Shown: positions 20,692 through 32,070 of the stretch, in pieces | Layout: every line of letters begins with the position of its first letter | How positions within the stretch are numbered: position 1 is the stretch's first letter | Assembly: GCF_018885265.1 (NCBI RefSeq) | Contig: NZ_CP076538.1 | Location: 6,174,001-6,238,000 of the forward strand | Reading direction: 5' to 3' | Length of the DNA stretch: 64,000 nt | DNA from: Amycolatopsis aidingensis | GTDB lineage: Bacteria > Actinomycetota > Actinomycetes > Mycobacteriales > Pseudonocardiaceae | Position numbers and translations under genes: made by a program | The notes under the pieces: generated by a model | What the model saw: only the letters and a program-made list of their open reading frames with translations | Database searches by the model: none | Told to the model about the DNA's origin: nothing

Positions 20692-21470
20692 ACGAGTTGC
20701 TGGGCATCGCGCGGGAGGGCGCCGAGATCGGCGCGAAGCTCATGACCACCTTGGCGCCGGGCACGGTCCGCGCCAAGGGCGACCGCGACTACGTGACCGA
20801 ACTGGACGTCAAGGTCCAGCACGAGATCCGTGACCACCTGCACCGAGCCACGCCCGACGTCGACTTCCTCGGCGAGGAGGAAGGCGGCGGCGTGCTTGAC
20901 GAGGGCACCGACTATGTCTGGGCACTCGACCCGATCGACGGGACCTCCAACTTCGCGCACGGCATTCCGTTATGTGCCACGTCGCTGGCCCTAGTCCACC
21001 GAGGTGAGCCGGTGGTCGGCGTGATCATCGCACCGTTCCTGAACCTGCGCTACCACGCCACCAAGGGCGGCGGAGCGTACTGCAACGACCAGCGCATTCA
21101 CGCGAGCGAGACGACCGACCTGAGCCGCGCCATCGTCTCCATCGGCGACTACGCCACCGGCCCCGGAGCCGCCGAGAAGAACCGCCGCCGCTTCGCCGTC
21201 ACGCAGGCCCTGGCCGAGAACGTCGAACGAGTCCGCATGTTCGGCGCAGCCTCCCTCGATCTCGCGTGGGTAGCCGAAGGCCGCACCGACGCCTGCGTGA
21301 TCCTGTCCAACAAACCATGGGACATGGCTGGCGGAGTGGTGCTAACGCACGAGGCGGGTGCTCGCACAGTGGACGCACAAGGCGAGCAACACGGTTTCAG
21401 TTCAGGAGAAACCATCAGCGGGGCCAACGGGCAGATCACCGATCAGATCCGGCTCGCCCTCTACCCCTGA
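20679..21470 (+). CDS. Inositol monophosphatase family phosphatase
   Basis: The 263-residue protein has the metal-binding motifs of the IMPase superfamily: GEEEGGG near residue 65, WALDPIDGTSNF near 87 and WDMAGGV near 210. Members dephosphorylate inositol phosphate, histidinol phosphate, fructose bisphosphate or PAP. The start is GTG at 20679, eight bases after an AAGGAGG that lies inside the upstream DUF5919-like gene. That coupling makes a role with the partner more likely than housekeeping inositol synthesis. A family B repeat follows directly. Confidence 0.9.
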   Translation: MQDLNELLGIAREGAEIGAKLMTTLAPGTVRAKGDRDYVTELDVKVQHEIRDHLHRATPDVDFLGEEEGGGVLDEGTDYVWALDPIDGTSNFAHGIPLCATSLALVHRGEPVVGVIIAPFLNLRYHATKGGGAYCNDQRIHASETTDLSRAIVSIGDYATGPGAAEKNRRRFAVTQALAENVERVRMFGAASLDLAWVAEGRTDACVILSNKPWDMAGGVVLTHEAGARTVDAQGEQHGFSSGETISGANGQITDQIRLALYP

Positions 21471-21477
21471 GCCAGTG

Positions 21478-21558
21478 CCCTGAACGGCACTTTCGAGACG
21501 GTCAACGTCGCGAACGGCACATTTGAGCCGTTCAACGTCCCGGAAGCCACGTTCAGGG
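21478..21558. repeat. Intergenic repeat, family B copy 1
   Basis: This element of about 81 bp is bounded by CCCTGAAC and its inverse GTTCAGGG. Inside are repeated units of the type GAACGGCAC and GTTCAACGTC. Related copies are at 28501-28578 and 58783-58860. It separates convergent genes, and its right end contains the stop codon of the acyl-CoA oxidase gene. Confidence 0.8.
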
Positions 21559-23484
21559 CTCGTCCGGCAGCATGGGGGTGGCCAGGAACTGGCCGGGGAT
21601 GGCGAAGGCGTCGACCAGGGTGCGGGCGTGGGGGCGTAGTTCCTGACACAGATCGTTCACGGCGGCGACCACGGCTTTGGCACGGTTCGCGCTGAGGCGG
21701 CCGTGTTCGAGGAACCAGGCCCGGTCGGCCTCCACGTTCGCCATGACGTGCAGGTCGCATACGCGCTCCAGCAGGGCACGGGCAGCGGGGTCGCCGCAGC
21801 GGTCGATACCTGCCACGAAGCCCTCCAGCACGACCCGGTCGATATGCGCCCTGGCGGCGTGCAGCACGTGGTCCTGGGCGTCGTTGAACACGCGGAACGG
21901 GTCGGCGCCGTCGGAGGCCGCGCGGCGGAGCCTGCGGGCCACCCCGTCGAGCAGGTGTTCCTCGCGGTCCTCGAACAGCTTCAGCTGCCAGCCGCGGTCG
22001 AACAGGTCGTCCTCATCGTCCCGGCCGGGCGCGGCGTCTATCAGGCGTTCGATGACCTTGCGGGCGGCGGTGCGCTCGATGACGGCGCCGACGAACTGCT
22101 CGGCGACGAACCGGGCGGTGGCCATGGTGCCGAGGTCCTCGAAATGGTCCCGGTAACTGGTCAGCAGGCCCTTCGCGACCAGCTGCAACAGTACGGTGTT
22201 GTCACCCTCGAAGGTGGTGAACACGTCGGTGTCCGCCTTCAGCCCGGGCAGCAGGTTCTCCGCAAGGTAGCCCGCACCGCCGCAGGCCTCCCGCGCGGCC
22301 TGGATGGTGCTGGTGGCGTGCCAGGTGGCCACCGCCTTGATGCCCGCAGCCCTGGACTCGAGCTCACGCTGCCGATGCTCGTCGTAGCTGCCGCCGCTCT
22401 GCAGCTCGTCCAGCGCGTCCACCAGTTCCTCCTGCGCGAAATGCAGCGCATAGGTGGTGGCCAGCGCGGGCAGCAGGCAACGCTGGTGGGCGAGATAGTC
22501 CAGGATGGCGACCTCGTGCCCGTCCGGGTGCCAGAACTGGCGCCGCGTCTCGCCGTAGCGCACCGCGATCGCCAGCGCCCGCTTGGTCGCGCTGCCCGCG
22601 CTGCCCGCCACGCTCACCCGGCCACGGATCAGCGTGCCGAGCATGGTGAAGAACCGGCGGTTGTCGCTCTCGATCGGGCTGGAGTACGTCCCGTCCGGGG
22701 CAACCTCGCCGTACTGGTTCAGCAGCGCCGTACGCGGCACCCGGACCTCGTCGAACACCAGCCGCCCGTTGTCCACCCCGTTCAGCCCGGCTTTGCGGCC
22801 GCAGTCGGAGATGTGCACGCCCGCGCACGGTTCGCCGTGCTCGTCGCGGATCGGCACCAGGAAGGCATGCACGCCACGGCTGTCTTCCCCGGTGACCAGC
22901 TGGGCGAACACCACCGCCATCCGGCCGTCCCTTGCGGCGTTGCCGATGTAGTCCTTGCGCGCCGCCTCATCCGGCGTGTTGATCACGAACTCCTGGGTGT
23001 CCGGATCGTAGGTCGCCGTGGTGCGCAGGTGCTGCACATCGGAGCCGTGCCCGGTCTCGGTCATGGCGAAACACCCTGGCAACTCCAGGTCCATGATCGG
23101 GCGCAGGTAGCGCTCGTGGTGCTCGGCGGTACCCAGCAGCTGCACGGCCCCACCGAAGAGGCCCCACTGCACGCCCGCCTTGACCATCAGCGACAGGTCA
23201 CCGAACGCGAGCATCTCGAACGAGGTCAGCGACCCGCCGATATCGCCACCGCCGCCGTACTCCGGCGAGAACCCCAGCCGCGGTCGCCCGGTCCTGGCCA
23301 GCTCGTGCAACTGCTCCAGCACCTGCGCGCGGTGCTGCTCGACGTCCAGGTCGTGCGCGTCCCGGAAGCGGGTGTCCGCCATCTCCGCCCGGATCGCCCT
23401 GCGGACACCGGCCCACTTGCCGTCCAGTACGGTCGTCAGCACGTTCGGATCGACCGAGGCGGAGACCTCGGGAGTCGCCGTCAT
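21553..23484 (-). CDS. Acyl-CoA oxidase/dehydrogenase family flavoenzyme
   Basis: The 643-residue protein is longer than typical acyl-CoA dehydrogenases. It has the oxidase layout: an N-terminal helical domain, a flavin-binding middle (FAMTETGHGSDVQHLRT) and RRQFWHP. The catalytic loop TTFEGDNTVLLQLVAKGLL carries the base Glu, and a long ACOX-type C-terminal domain follows. It would oxidise acyl-CoA to enoyl-CoA in lipid degradation, passing electrons to O2 or ETF. ATG at 23484 follows GGAGGGG. It is monocistronic as seen here. Confidence 0.88.
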   Translation of the reverse strand: MTATPEVSASVDPNVLTTVLDGKWAGVRRAIRAEMADTRFRDAHDLDVEQHRAQVLEQLHELARTGRPRLGFSPEYGGGGDIGGSLTSFEMLAFGDLSLMVKAGVQWGLFGGAVQLLGTAEHHERYLRPIMDLELPGCFAMTETGHGSDVQHLRTTATYDPDTQEFVINTPDEAARKDYIGNAARDGRMAVVFAQLVTGEDSRGVHAFLVPIRDEHGEPCAGVHISDCGRKAGLNGVDNGRLVFDEVRVPRTALLNQYGEVAPDGTYSSPIESDNRRFFTMLGTLIRGRVSVAGSAGSATKRALAIAVRYGETRRQFWHPDGHEVAILDYLAHQRCLLPALATTYALHFAQEELVDALDELQSGGSYDEHRQRELESRAAGIKAVATWHATSTIQAAREACGGAGYLAENLLPGLKADTDVFTTFEGDNTVLLQLVAKGLLTSYRDHFEDLGTMATARFVAEQFVGAVIERTAARKVIERLIDAAPGRDDEDDLFDRGWQLKLFEDREEHLLDGVARRLRRAASDGADPFRVFNDAQDHVLHAARAHIDRVVLEGFVAGIDRCGDPAARALLERVCDLHVMANVEADRAWFLEHGRLSANRAKAVVAAVNDLCQELRPHARTLVDAFAIPGQFLATPMLPDEP

Positions 23485-23685
23485 CCTGCCCCTCCGATGC
23501 GAGTTGATGTTCCTCGCCCAGGATGCCCCAGCCGCGCTCCATTCGCAGAACGAACCGTCCAGGGTCAAGCCCCACACCAATAAATACGTATACCTGATCG
23601 TGCACCGGATAAATCAGGGGTCGCCCAATTCTGTTCAGGGTGTTAAGAGGGACTGAGAAACCGCATCGAGCGGGCGGGAGGCCTG

Positions 23686-24657
23686 ATGTCGACCCGAACG
23701 GCCGCCGGTGAACCCGGCGAGCGCATGCACTCCGAACTACGCCAGGCATTGCGGAACGGGCCGTTCCCCGCCGCACTGCATCTCGCGATCGAGGCCAGCG
23801 GCCTCACTCTCGACCAGCTCCAGGTCTGGCTCGCCGAGCACGGGGCCAGGGTCAGCGTACCCACGCTCAGCTACTGGCGGCGCGGCCGCAGCAGGCCAGA
23901 GCGCCCCGGCTCGATCCGCGCCGTCCGGCTGCTCGAGCAGGTACTCGACCTGCCCGCCGACTCCCTGGTCTCGCTGCTGGGCCCGCGCAGGCCGCGCGGC
24001 CGGTGGATCGGGCACACCCCCGGCAGCCTGGACGTGGCCATGCTCTGGGACGACTCCCGCCCGATCGAGCTCATGAATGCGGTCGGCGCTCCCCCGCGCA
24101 GCGTGCTGAGCAGGATCAGCACCCAGGTCACCATCACGATCGACGGTGAACGGCGGACCAGGTCGGTCCACCTGCGCGAACTGGTACGGGCCAATGTGGA
24201 CAGGGTGTCCAGCTGCGGGGTGCTCTACTGGGCACACGAGGACCCCGCGAACCCGCCCACGCTGGCCGGGGTCCGGTACTGCCGGGCGGGGCGGGTCGAA
24301 GCCGACCGGCCGGTCGGCCTGATCGCGGCCGAGCTGATCCTGGACCGGATGCTGGACGCGGGTGAGCCCGCGCTGCTGGAGTACGAGTGGCACTTCTCCC
24401 CTGGCGTGCCGATGGTGAACTACGACCACCGGTTCTCCGAGCCGGTCAAGGAGTACGTCCTCCAGGTGCGGTTCGAGCCGGGCGCCGTGCCCGCGCGGTG
24501 CCGCCGGTACGAGCGGCGCACCGTGACCGCACCCGAGCGCGCCGGGCATGACCTGTGGATCGGCGGGTCGAACACCGCGCTGGTCGCCGACTGGGATCTG
24601 CCTGCCGGGATCGTCGGCATGCGATGGGACTGGCCTGCCGCCGGTCTGGTGAATTGA
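23686..24657 (+). CDS. XRE-like hypothetical regulator
   Basis: The 323-residue protein has an HTH-like first 85 residues (LHLAIEASGLTLDQLQVWLA, then SVPTLSYWRRGRSRPERP and RLLEQVLDLPADSLVSLLG). The rest is a predicted beta-rich domain of unknown type with conserved-looking YEWHFSPGVPMVNYDHRFS. This layout occurs in uncharacterised actinomycete proteins often labelled XRE family. No effector is known. It stands alone between the acyl-CoA oxidase and protease genes. Confidence 0.68.
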   Translation: MSTRTAAGEPGERMHSELRQALRNGPFPAALHLAIEASGLTLDQLQVWLAEHGARVSVPTLSYWRRGRSRPERPGSIRAVRLLEQVLDLPADSLVSLLGPRRPRGRWIGHTPGSLDVAMLWDDSRPIELMNAVGAPPRSVLSRISTQVTITIDGERRTRSVHLRELVRANVDRVSSCGVLYWAHEDPANPPTLAGVRYCRAGRVEADRPVGLIAAELILDRMLDAGEPALLEYEWHFSPGVPMVNYDHRFSEPVKEYVLQVRFEPGAVPARCRRYERRTVTAPERAGHDLWIGGSNTALVADWDLPAGIVGMRWDWPAAGLVN

Positions 24658-24778
24658 GCAGGGGCGCCGTTTAACAATATTGCCGATCCGGATTTACGAA
24701 CCGATTTAACGAGTCTGTTCCGGCGGTGTTCCACCGACTTACCTTCCTCCGTGGCAATCCTGACCACAGGAGGCAAAG

Positions 24779-26566
24779 TTGAGAAAGTGGAAATCACGCG
24801 CCGGCGCTTCCGCGCTCGCCATCGCGGCGAGCGCCGGCCTGGCGCTCACGCAGGCGGTGACCGCCGCCGCGGCGCAACCCGAACAACCGATCATCGTCAA
24901 CGCCGAGCACCCGGTCGAAGGGACCTACCTGGTCACCCTGGCCGCGAACAGCCAGGCCGCGCAGTCGGCCGCGGGCACCGAACGGGCCGCGCACACCCTC
25001 GTCGAGGAGTACGGGGGCACGCTGGACGCCGTCCTCACCGCGACCATGCGGGGCTATGTGGTGGAGAACCTGCCGAAGCGGCAGGCGCGGCGGCTCGCCG
25101 CGGACCCCGGGGTGGCCGAGGTACGGCAGAGCGGCCGCTCCGGCATCGGTGGTCCCGGCGGCACCCAGCAGAACCCCCGGAACTGGGGGCTGGACCGCAT
25201 CGACCAGCGGGACCTGCCCATGGACGACAGCTACACCTACCCCAATGACGGGGAAGGCACGACCGTCTACATCGTGGACACCGGTATCCGCTACAGCCAC
25301 CAGGAGTTCGGCGGCAGGGCCTCGTTCGGGGTGGACCTGGATGCCGATCCCAACGGCGGCGAGGACTGCAACAACCACGGCACACATGTCTCCGGCATCG
25401 TCGGCGGCGAGACCCGCGGCGTCGCCAAGGCAGTGGACCTCGTCTCCGTTCGCATCCTCGGCTGCGACGGCTACGGCGAGGACGTCGACCTGATCGAGGC
25501 CGCCGAGTGGATCACCAAGAACGCGAAGAAGCCCGCGGTGGTCAATCTCAGCGTCTACACCGACGATCCGGACATCGCGGTCGAGGCCATCGGCAACTCG
25601 ATCTCATCCGGCATCCAGTGGTCGTTGATCACCGGGAACAACGGCGGCGACGCCTGCGACTACGGGCCCGGCGGCCAGATTCCCTCCGCGCTCCAGGTCG
25701 GCAACTCGACCAGCAACGACACCCGCCGGTTCGACTCGAACGCCGGCCGTTGCATGGACCTGTTCGCGCCGGGCACGAACATCGACTCGGCTTTCCGCGG
25801 CAGCGACTCCTCCTACGGCACGCTCAGCGGTACTTCGATGGCCGCGCCGCATGTGGCGGGCGCGATGGCGCTGCGGCTGCACGACGCCCCGGACAGCAGC
25901 CCGGCGCAGTTGCACTCGTGGATCATGGACAACGCGAGCACCGGCAAGCTGTCCGGGCTTTCCAGCGACACCCCCAACAAGCTGCTGTACGTGCCGAACG
26001 ACGGTTCTCAGCCACCGGGTGACCCGGTCGCCGAGTTCACCGCCTCCTGCTCCGACGATTCGCTGACCTGCACCTTCGACGGCTCCGGGTCCTCCGACCC
26101 GGACGGAACCGTCGCCTCCTACGCCTGGGACTTCGGCGACGGGCAGACCGGTGACGGAGCGAGCGTGGAGCACACCTACGCCGAGAAGGGCAGCTACGAG
26201 GTCGAGCTCACCGTCACCGACGACGAGGGCAACACGGACACGGCCACCCGGCAGGTGCACGTCGGTGAACCGGGCGGCGGCCAGCAGCCGACGGCGAGTT
26301 TCACCGTCCAGTGCCAGGGACTCGACTGCTCCTTCGACGGCACCCGATCCTCTGACCCCGACGGCACCATCGCCTCCTACGCCTGGAACTTCGGCGACGG
26401 CACCACCGGCAACGGACCCACCACCACCCACACCTACCCCAGCCAAACCAACAACTACACCGCAACCCTCACCGTCACCGACAACAACGGCAACACCGCA
26501 ACCACCAACCGCACCATCCAATGCTGGAGCTTCAGCACCAACCAGGGCTTCTGCTTCGGTCACTGA
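24779..26566 (+). CDS. Secreted subtilase (S8, proteinase K-like) with two PKD domains
   Basis: The 595-residue protease starts at TTG 24779 behind ACAGGAGG. It has a signal peptide (about residues 1-32) and an inhibitor I9-like propeptide (about 40-118). The catalytic triad is D167 in YIVDTGIR, H200 in NHGTHVSG and S353 in GTSMAAPH, with oxyanion N near 287. Two PKD domains follow (about 410-495 and 503-580), then a tail IQCWSFSTNQGFCFGH. The second PKD domain and tail are nearly identical in DNA to those of the next gene. It is probably a secreted, substrate-anchored scavenging protease. Confidence 0.93.
   Translation: MRKWKSRAGASALAIAASAGLALTQAVTAAAAQPEQPIIVNAEHPVEGTYLVTLAANSQAAQSAAGTERAAHTLVEEYGGTLDAVLTATMRGYVVENLPKRQARRLAADPGVAEVRQSGRSGIGGPGGTQQNPRNWGLDRIDQRDLPMDDSYTYPNDGEGTTVYIVDTGIRYSHQEFGGRASFGVDLDADPNGGEDCNNHGTHVSGIVGGETRGVAKAVDLVSVRILGCDGYGEDVDLIEAAEWITKNAKKPAVVNLSVYTDDPDIAVEAIGNSISSGIQWSLITGNNGGDACDYGPGGQIPSALQVGNSTSNDTRRFDSNAGRCMDLFAPGTNIDSAFRGSDSSYGTLSGTSMAAPHVAGAMALRLHDAPDSSPAQLHSWIMDNASTGKLSGLSSDTPNKLLYVPNDGSQPPGDPVAEFTASCSDDSLTCTFDGSGSSDPDGTVASYAWDFGDGQTGDGASVEHTYAEKGSYEVELTVTDDEGNTDTATRQVHVGEPGGGQQPTASFTVQCQGLDCSFDGTRSSDPDGTIASYAWNFGDGTTGNGPTTTHTYPSQTNNYTATLTVTDNNGNTATTNRTIQCWSFSTNQGFCFGH
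26288..26557 (+). repeat. PKD-domain cassette, copy 1 of a 270-bp direct repeat
   Basis: This stretch encodes the last PKD domain and tail of the subtilase. It matches 27451-27720 at 269 of 270 positions; the only difference is T at 26351 against A at 27514 (Ser to Thr). Codon choice here (GCA, AAA, CAA) is less GC-biased than in the flanking protease parts. Confidence 0.95.
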
Positions 26567-26595
26567 GCCCACCACAACCCCTGCGAAGGACAATC

Positions 26596-27729
26596 ATGAA
26601 GCGAATCACGAAGGCCCTGTGCACGGCAGGGCTGGCGGCAGGGCTGGCGGCCGTCGCACCGCCCGCCCTCGCCGACTCGCCAGGGTCCGAGAGTCCGGGC
26701 GCGACCCCACAGGTGATCAACGGGACACCGGCCACAGTGGACGAGTTCCCGTTCATCATCTCGCAGCACCGTACCGGCGGCGCGAGGGAGACGGAGCAGT
26801 CCTGCACCGGCTCGGTGGTCGCCAAGCGTGCCGTGCTGATCGCCGCGCACTGCAAGTTCGCCCAGGGTGAGCCCAAGTACCTGATCTACGGCCGGGACGA
26901 CCTCGCGAACACCGGCGAGGGGACCCGGATCGAGATCGCGGAGTACCGGGTACATCCCGATTACAACCCGAACGACGGCTGGCGGACCGGGCACGATGTC
27001 GCGGTCATCTTCACCGAGACCGACATCCCGACCCCGGAAGGCATGGTCTACCCCGAGATCGCGGACTCCGGCGATTCGCTGCCGCTGGGCACCGAGGGAA
27101 CCACGATCGGCTACGGCATGACCGACAAGGACGACAACGAGCGGAACACCCAGCTCTACAAGACGACCCTGCCGACCGTGGACGGGCAGAACTGCAAGAA
27201 CATCAACTTCCAGTACGACCCCAGGTACATGATGTGCAGCGGCTACGGGGATGGCCGTACCGGCCTGTGCCGCGGCGACAGCGGCGGCCCCTGGCTGCAC
27301 AACGGCAAGATCTACGGCGTGTTCTCCTGGCTGCGCACCGACTGCGCGTCCTACGACGCGCATGCGCGGATGCACGGCGTGCTGGGTGACTGGGCGAACG
27401 AGCAGCTCGGCAACGAGCCACCGGACGACCCGCCGGGTGAGGGCGAGGAGCCGACGGCGAGTTTCACCGTCCAGTGCCAGGGACTCGACTGCTCCTTCGA
27501 CGGCACCCGATCCACTGACCCCGACGGCACCATCGCCTCCTACGCCTGGAACTTCGGCGACGGCACCACCGGCAACGGACCCACCACCACCCACACCTAC
27601 CCCAGCCAAACCAACAACTACACCGCAACCCTCACCGTCACCGACAACAACGGCAACACCGCAACCACCAACCGCACCATCCAATGCTGGAGCTTCAGCA
27701 CCAACCAGGGCTTCTGCTTCAGCAGCTAG
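26596..27729 (+). CDS. Secreted trypsin-like serine protease (S1) with C-terminal PKD domain
   Basis: The 377-residue protein has a signal peptide (about 1-26), a short propeptide and a chymotrypsin-fold domain beginning VINGTPATVDEFPF. The triad is H85 in LIAAHCK, D134 in GHDVAVIF and S229 in CRGDSGGPW. A Pro/Glu-rich linker leads to a PKD domain (about 283-360) and the tail IQCWSFSTNQGFCFSS. It lies 29 bp after the subtilase gene, so the two are probably one operon whose products share the same targeting module. A hairpin terminator follows. Confidence 0.93.
   Translation: MKRITKALCTAGLAAGLAAVAPPALADSPGSESPGATPQVINGTPATVDEFPFIISQHRTGGARETEQSCTGSVVAKRAVLIAAHCKFAQGEPKYLIYGRDDLANTGEGTRIEIAEYRVHPDYNPNDGWRTGHDVAVIFTETDIPTPEGMVYPEIADSGDSLPLGTEGTTIGYGMTDKDDNERNTQLYKTTLPTVDGQNCKNINFQYDPRYMMCSGYGDGRTGLCRGDSGGPWLHNGKIYGVFSWLRTDCASYDAHARMHGVLGDWANEQLGNEPPDDPPGEGEEPTASFTVQCQGLDCSFDGTRSTDPDGTIASYAWNFGDGTTGNGPTTTHTYPSQTNNYTATLTVTDNNGNTATTNRTIQCWSFSTNQGFCFSS
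27451..27720 (+). repeat. PKD-domain cassette, copy 2 of a 270-bp direct repeat
   Basis: This is the second copy of the cassette at 26288-26557, offset by 1163 bp with one substitution. It forms the C-terminus of the trypsin-like protease. Confidence 0.95.
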
Positions 27730-27741
27730 CCCCATCCCGGG

Positions 27742-27776
27742 ACTGGGGGAGGCGTGGCAGGGACGCCTCCCCCAGT
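27742..27776 (+). terminator. Hairpin terminator after the protease operon
   Basis: A 14-bp perfect stem (ACTGGGGGAGGCGT and its complement) with a seven-base loop begins 13 bases after the protease stop, followed by ACCTTCCCCC. It also lies downstream of the convergent gene. Confidence 0.75.
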
Positions 27777-27795
27777 ACCTTCCCCCTGCGCGGGC

Positions 27796-28398
27796 TCAGC
27801 CCAGGTCCGGCCCTTTGGCCCGCAGATCGTCCACTGTGGACATCGCCTGGCGCAGTTCCGCGAGCCATTCCTCGGCATGCTCCCCGACCAGCCGGACCGC
27901 CCAGGCGAGCGCGTCCGAGCGGGATCGGGCCACCCCGGCGTCGACCAGCGTGTCCAGCACCTTGCGCTCCGGCTGCCGCAACCGGGTCATCACCGGCGCG
28001 GCCAGGGTGGTGAACAGCTCCTCGCTGTCGCCAAGCCGGGCTCCCCATGCGACCTTGCGCTGGTAGCGATGCTCGGCCTGGCGGGCGATCTCGATCCGCT
28101 CCTCGCGGGTCTCCTCCCGGAACCGGCTGATCCGGCCGGCCTCGGCGGCGGCGCGGGCGGCCTCGTCGGAGTACTCCTCGGTCAGTGCGGGCAGCTCGCC
28201 GACCACGATGATCTCGTCGCGGTCCACGCTCACCTCCGGCGCGCCGGTGAACCACCCGTCCGGCAGCCGCCCGGCGAACCAGGCCGCGGCGTCCTCGGCG
28301 CCGGGGACCTCGCCCTGCACGCCACCCTTACCGCGCGAACCCCTGCCGCCGTGCCAGCCCCGTCCCATGTATCCCTCCACGGTGAAGTGCGTCCGCAT
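27796..28398 (-). CDS. Conserved actinobacterial protein with ribbon-helix-helix-like C-terminus
   Basis: The 200-residue protein opens MRTHFTVEGYMGRGWHGGRG, has a middle part DAAAWFAGRLPDGWFTGAPE and EIIVVGELPAL, and ends in RQPERKVLDTLVDAGVARSR with SDALAWAVRLVGEHAEEWL, which looks like a ribbon-helix-helix DNA-binding module. I recall similar uncharacterised proteins across actinomycetes. ATG at 28398 follows AGGAGG. A perfect tandem octamer lies just upstream and could be its own operator. Function is unknown. Confidence 0.72.
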   Translation of the reverse strand: MRTHFTVEGYMGRGWHGGRGSRGKGGVQGEVPGAEDAAAWFAGRLPDGWFTGAPEVSVDRDEIIVVGELPALTEEYSDEAARAAAEAGRISRFREETREERIEIARQAEHRYQRKVAWGARLGDSEELFTTLAAPVMTRLRQPERKVLDTLVDAGVARSRSDALAWAVRLVGEHAEEWLAELRQAMSTVDDLRAKGPDLG

Positions 28399-28408
28399 GG
28401 CACCTCCT

Positions 28409-28424
28409 ATGATTACATGATTAC
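28409..28424 (-). promoter_or_regulatory. Tandem octamer upstream of the RHH-like gene
   Basis: ATGATTAC occurs twice head to tail (28409-28416 and 28417-28424), directly upstream of the ribosome binding site of the gene starting at 28398. Tandem short repeats are common targets of ribbon-helix-helix regulators, so autoregulation is plausible but unproven. Confidence 0.4.
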
Positions 28425-28500
28425 GTTGCTACTCACGCTACGCCGAAATTACGCACCCGGCGGCGCCGTTCGCCCCGGGCGGAAACCGCGGTCGAATGAC

Positions 28501-28578
28501 CCTGAACGGCACTTTCCGGACGTTGAACGTCGCAAACGTGGCGTTCGCGACGTTGAACGTCGCCAACGCCACGTTCAG
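28501..28578. repeat. Intergenic repeat, family B copy 2
   Basis: This 78-bp element starts CCTGAACGGCACTTTC and ends CCACGTTCAG, with internal GACGTTGAACGTCGC units repeated twice. It matches the family at 21478 and 58783. It lies between two genes on the minus strand, immediately after the stop of the DUF255 gene. Confidence 0.8.
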
Positions 28579-28594
28579 CGCACTACCGGAGGGG

Positions 28595-30604
<2,010 letters not shown>

Positions 30605-30666
30605 ACCTCCAGGGTGGCACGGAAAAACGACCTGTGCGCAAACGCGCCGTCCGGCACACTGGCGCC

Positions 30667-32070
30667 GTGCTGCTGACGATCACCACCACCCATGAGCCCG
30701 CGACCGACCTCGGGTTTCTGCTGCACAAGCACCCGGATCGGGCACAGGCCTTCCCGGTGTCGGCCGGCAACGCACACGTGTTCTACCCGGAGGCAGGCCC
30801 GCGGCGCTGCACCGCGGCGCTGCTGGTGGAGCTGGACCCGGTGGCGCTGGTGCGCGGCCGGGCAGGCGGACTGAGTCAGTACGTCAACGACCGGCCCTAT
30901 GCGGCGGGCTCGCAGCTCGCCGTCGCGCTGCGCACGGTGTTCGGCACGGCGCTGGCGGGGCGCTGCGCGGCGCGGCCGGAACTGGTTGACACGCCGATCC
31001 CGCTGGAGATCGCGGTGCCCTCCCTGTCCGCAGGCGGCGGCGCGGACCTGGTCGAGCGGCTGTTCGCCCCGCTCGGCTGGCGGGTAGAGGCCACCCCGGT
31101 ACCGCTGGACGAGCAGGTCCCCGGCTGGGGTGACTCGCGCTACCTGAGCCTGCGGCTGCGCGGGCAGTCCCGGCTGGCCACGGCGCTCAGCCATCTCTAC
31201 GTGCTGCTGCCGGTGCTCGACCGCGGCAAGCACTACTGGGTTGGCGAGGACGAGGTGGACAAGCTGCTGCGCGCGGGCGAGGGCTGGCTGGCCGGGCACC
31301 CGGAACGAGAGCTGATCAGCAGGCGCTACCTCGCGCACAGCAGGCCGCTGGTGGACGCGGCCCTTTCGCAGCTGGCCGAGTCGGACGACACCCCGCCGGA
31401 GGAACTGGACGACGCGCTGGCCGAACCGGCCGTCACGGCGGCACCGGAGGCGGCGGAACCGCTTGCCGTGCAGCGGCAGGGCAGCGTGCTGGCCGCGCTG
31501 CGCGCCGCCGACGCCAGGCGGGTGCTGGACCTCGGCTGCGGCTCGGGCATGCTACTGCGGCTGCTGCTGCGCGAACCCTCGTTCACCGAGATCGTCGGTG
31601 TGGACGTCTCCACCGCGGCGTTGCGAGCGGCGGAACGCAGGCTCCGGCTGGACCGGCTACCCGAGGCGGCGCGCGCCAGGATCACCCTGCGGCAGTCCGC
31701 ACTGACCTATGTGGACCCGGCGCTGGCAGGCTACGACGCCGCGGTGCTGATGGAGGTGATCGAGCACGTGGACGAGCAACGGTTGCCCGCGCTCGAACAC
31801 GTGGTGTTCGCGGCGGCTCACCCGCGCACGGTCGTGGTGACCACACCGAACGCGGAGTACAACGTGCGGTTCGACAACCTGGCCGCCGGCGAGTTCCGGC
31901 ACGCCGACCACCGGTTCGAATGGCCGCGCTCCCGGTTCCGGGAGTGGGCCGACGGGGTGGCCACCCGGCACGGCTACCGCGTCCGCATCCTGCCGGTGGG
32001 CGCGGAGGACCCTGAGGTCGGGCCGCCGACGCAACTGGCAGTTTTCACCGCCGAGGGAGGTGCGGCATGA
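30667..32070 (+). CDS. hen1: Bacterial Hen1: 3'-terminal RNA ribose 2'-O-methyltransferase
   Basis: The 467-residue protein joins an N-terminal domain specific to bacterial Hen1 (about 1-245; [34 protein letters not shown]) to a SAM methyltransferase with [16 protein letters not shown] near residue 283, the metal-binding EVIEHVDE near 363 and [13 protein letters not shown]. With Pnkp it repairs RNAs cut by ribotoxins, adding a 2'-O-methyl mark at the 3' end before ligation so the site cannot be cut again. It starts at GTG 30667 and is coupled to pnkp by an ATGA overlap. Confidence 0.95.
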   Translation: MLLTITTTHEPATDLGFLLHKHPDRAQAFPVSAGNAHVFYPEAGPRRCTAALLVELDPVALVRGRAGGLSQYVNDRPYAAGSQLAVALRTVFGTALAGRCAARPELVDTPIPLEIAVPSLSAGGGADLVERLFAPLGWRVEATPVPLDEQVPGWGDSRYLSLRLRGQSRLATALSHLYVLLPVLDRGKHYWVGEDEVDKLLRAGEGWLAGHPERELISRRYLAHSRPLVDAALSQLAESDDTPPEELDDALAEPAVTAAPEAAEPLAVQRQGSVLAALRAADARRVLDLGCGSGMLLRLLLREPSFTEIVGVDVSTAALRAAERRLRLDRLPEAARARITLRQSALTYVDPALAGYDAAVLMEVIEHVDEQRLPALEHVVFAAAHPRTVVVTTPNAEYNVRFDNLAAGEFRHADHRFEWPRSRFREWADGVATRHGYRVRILPVGAEDPEVGPPTQLAVFTAEGGAA

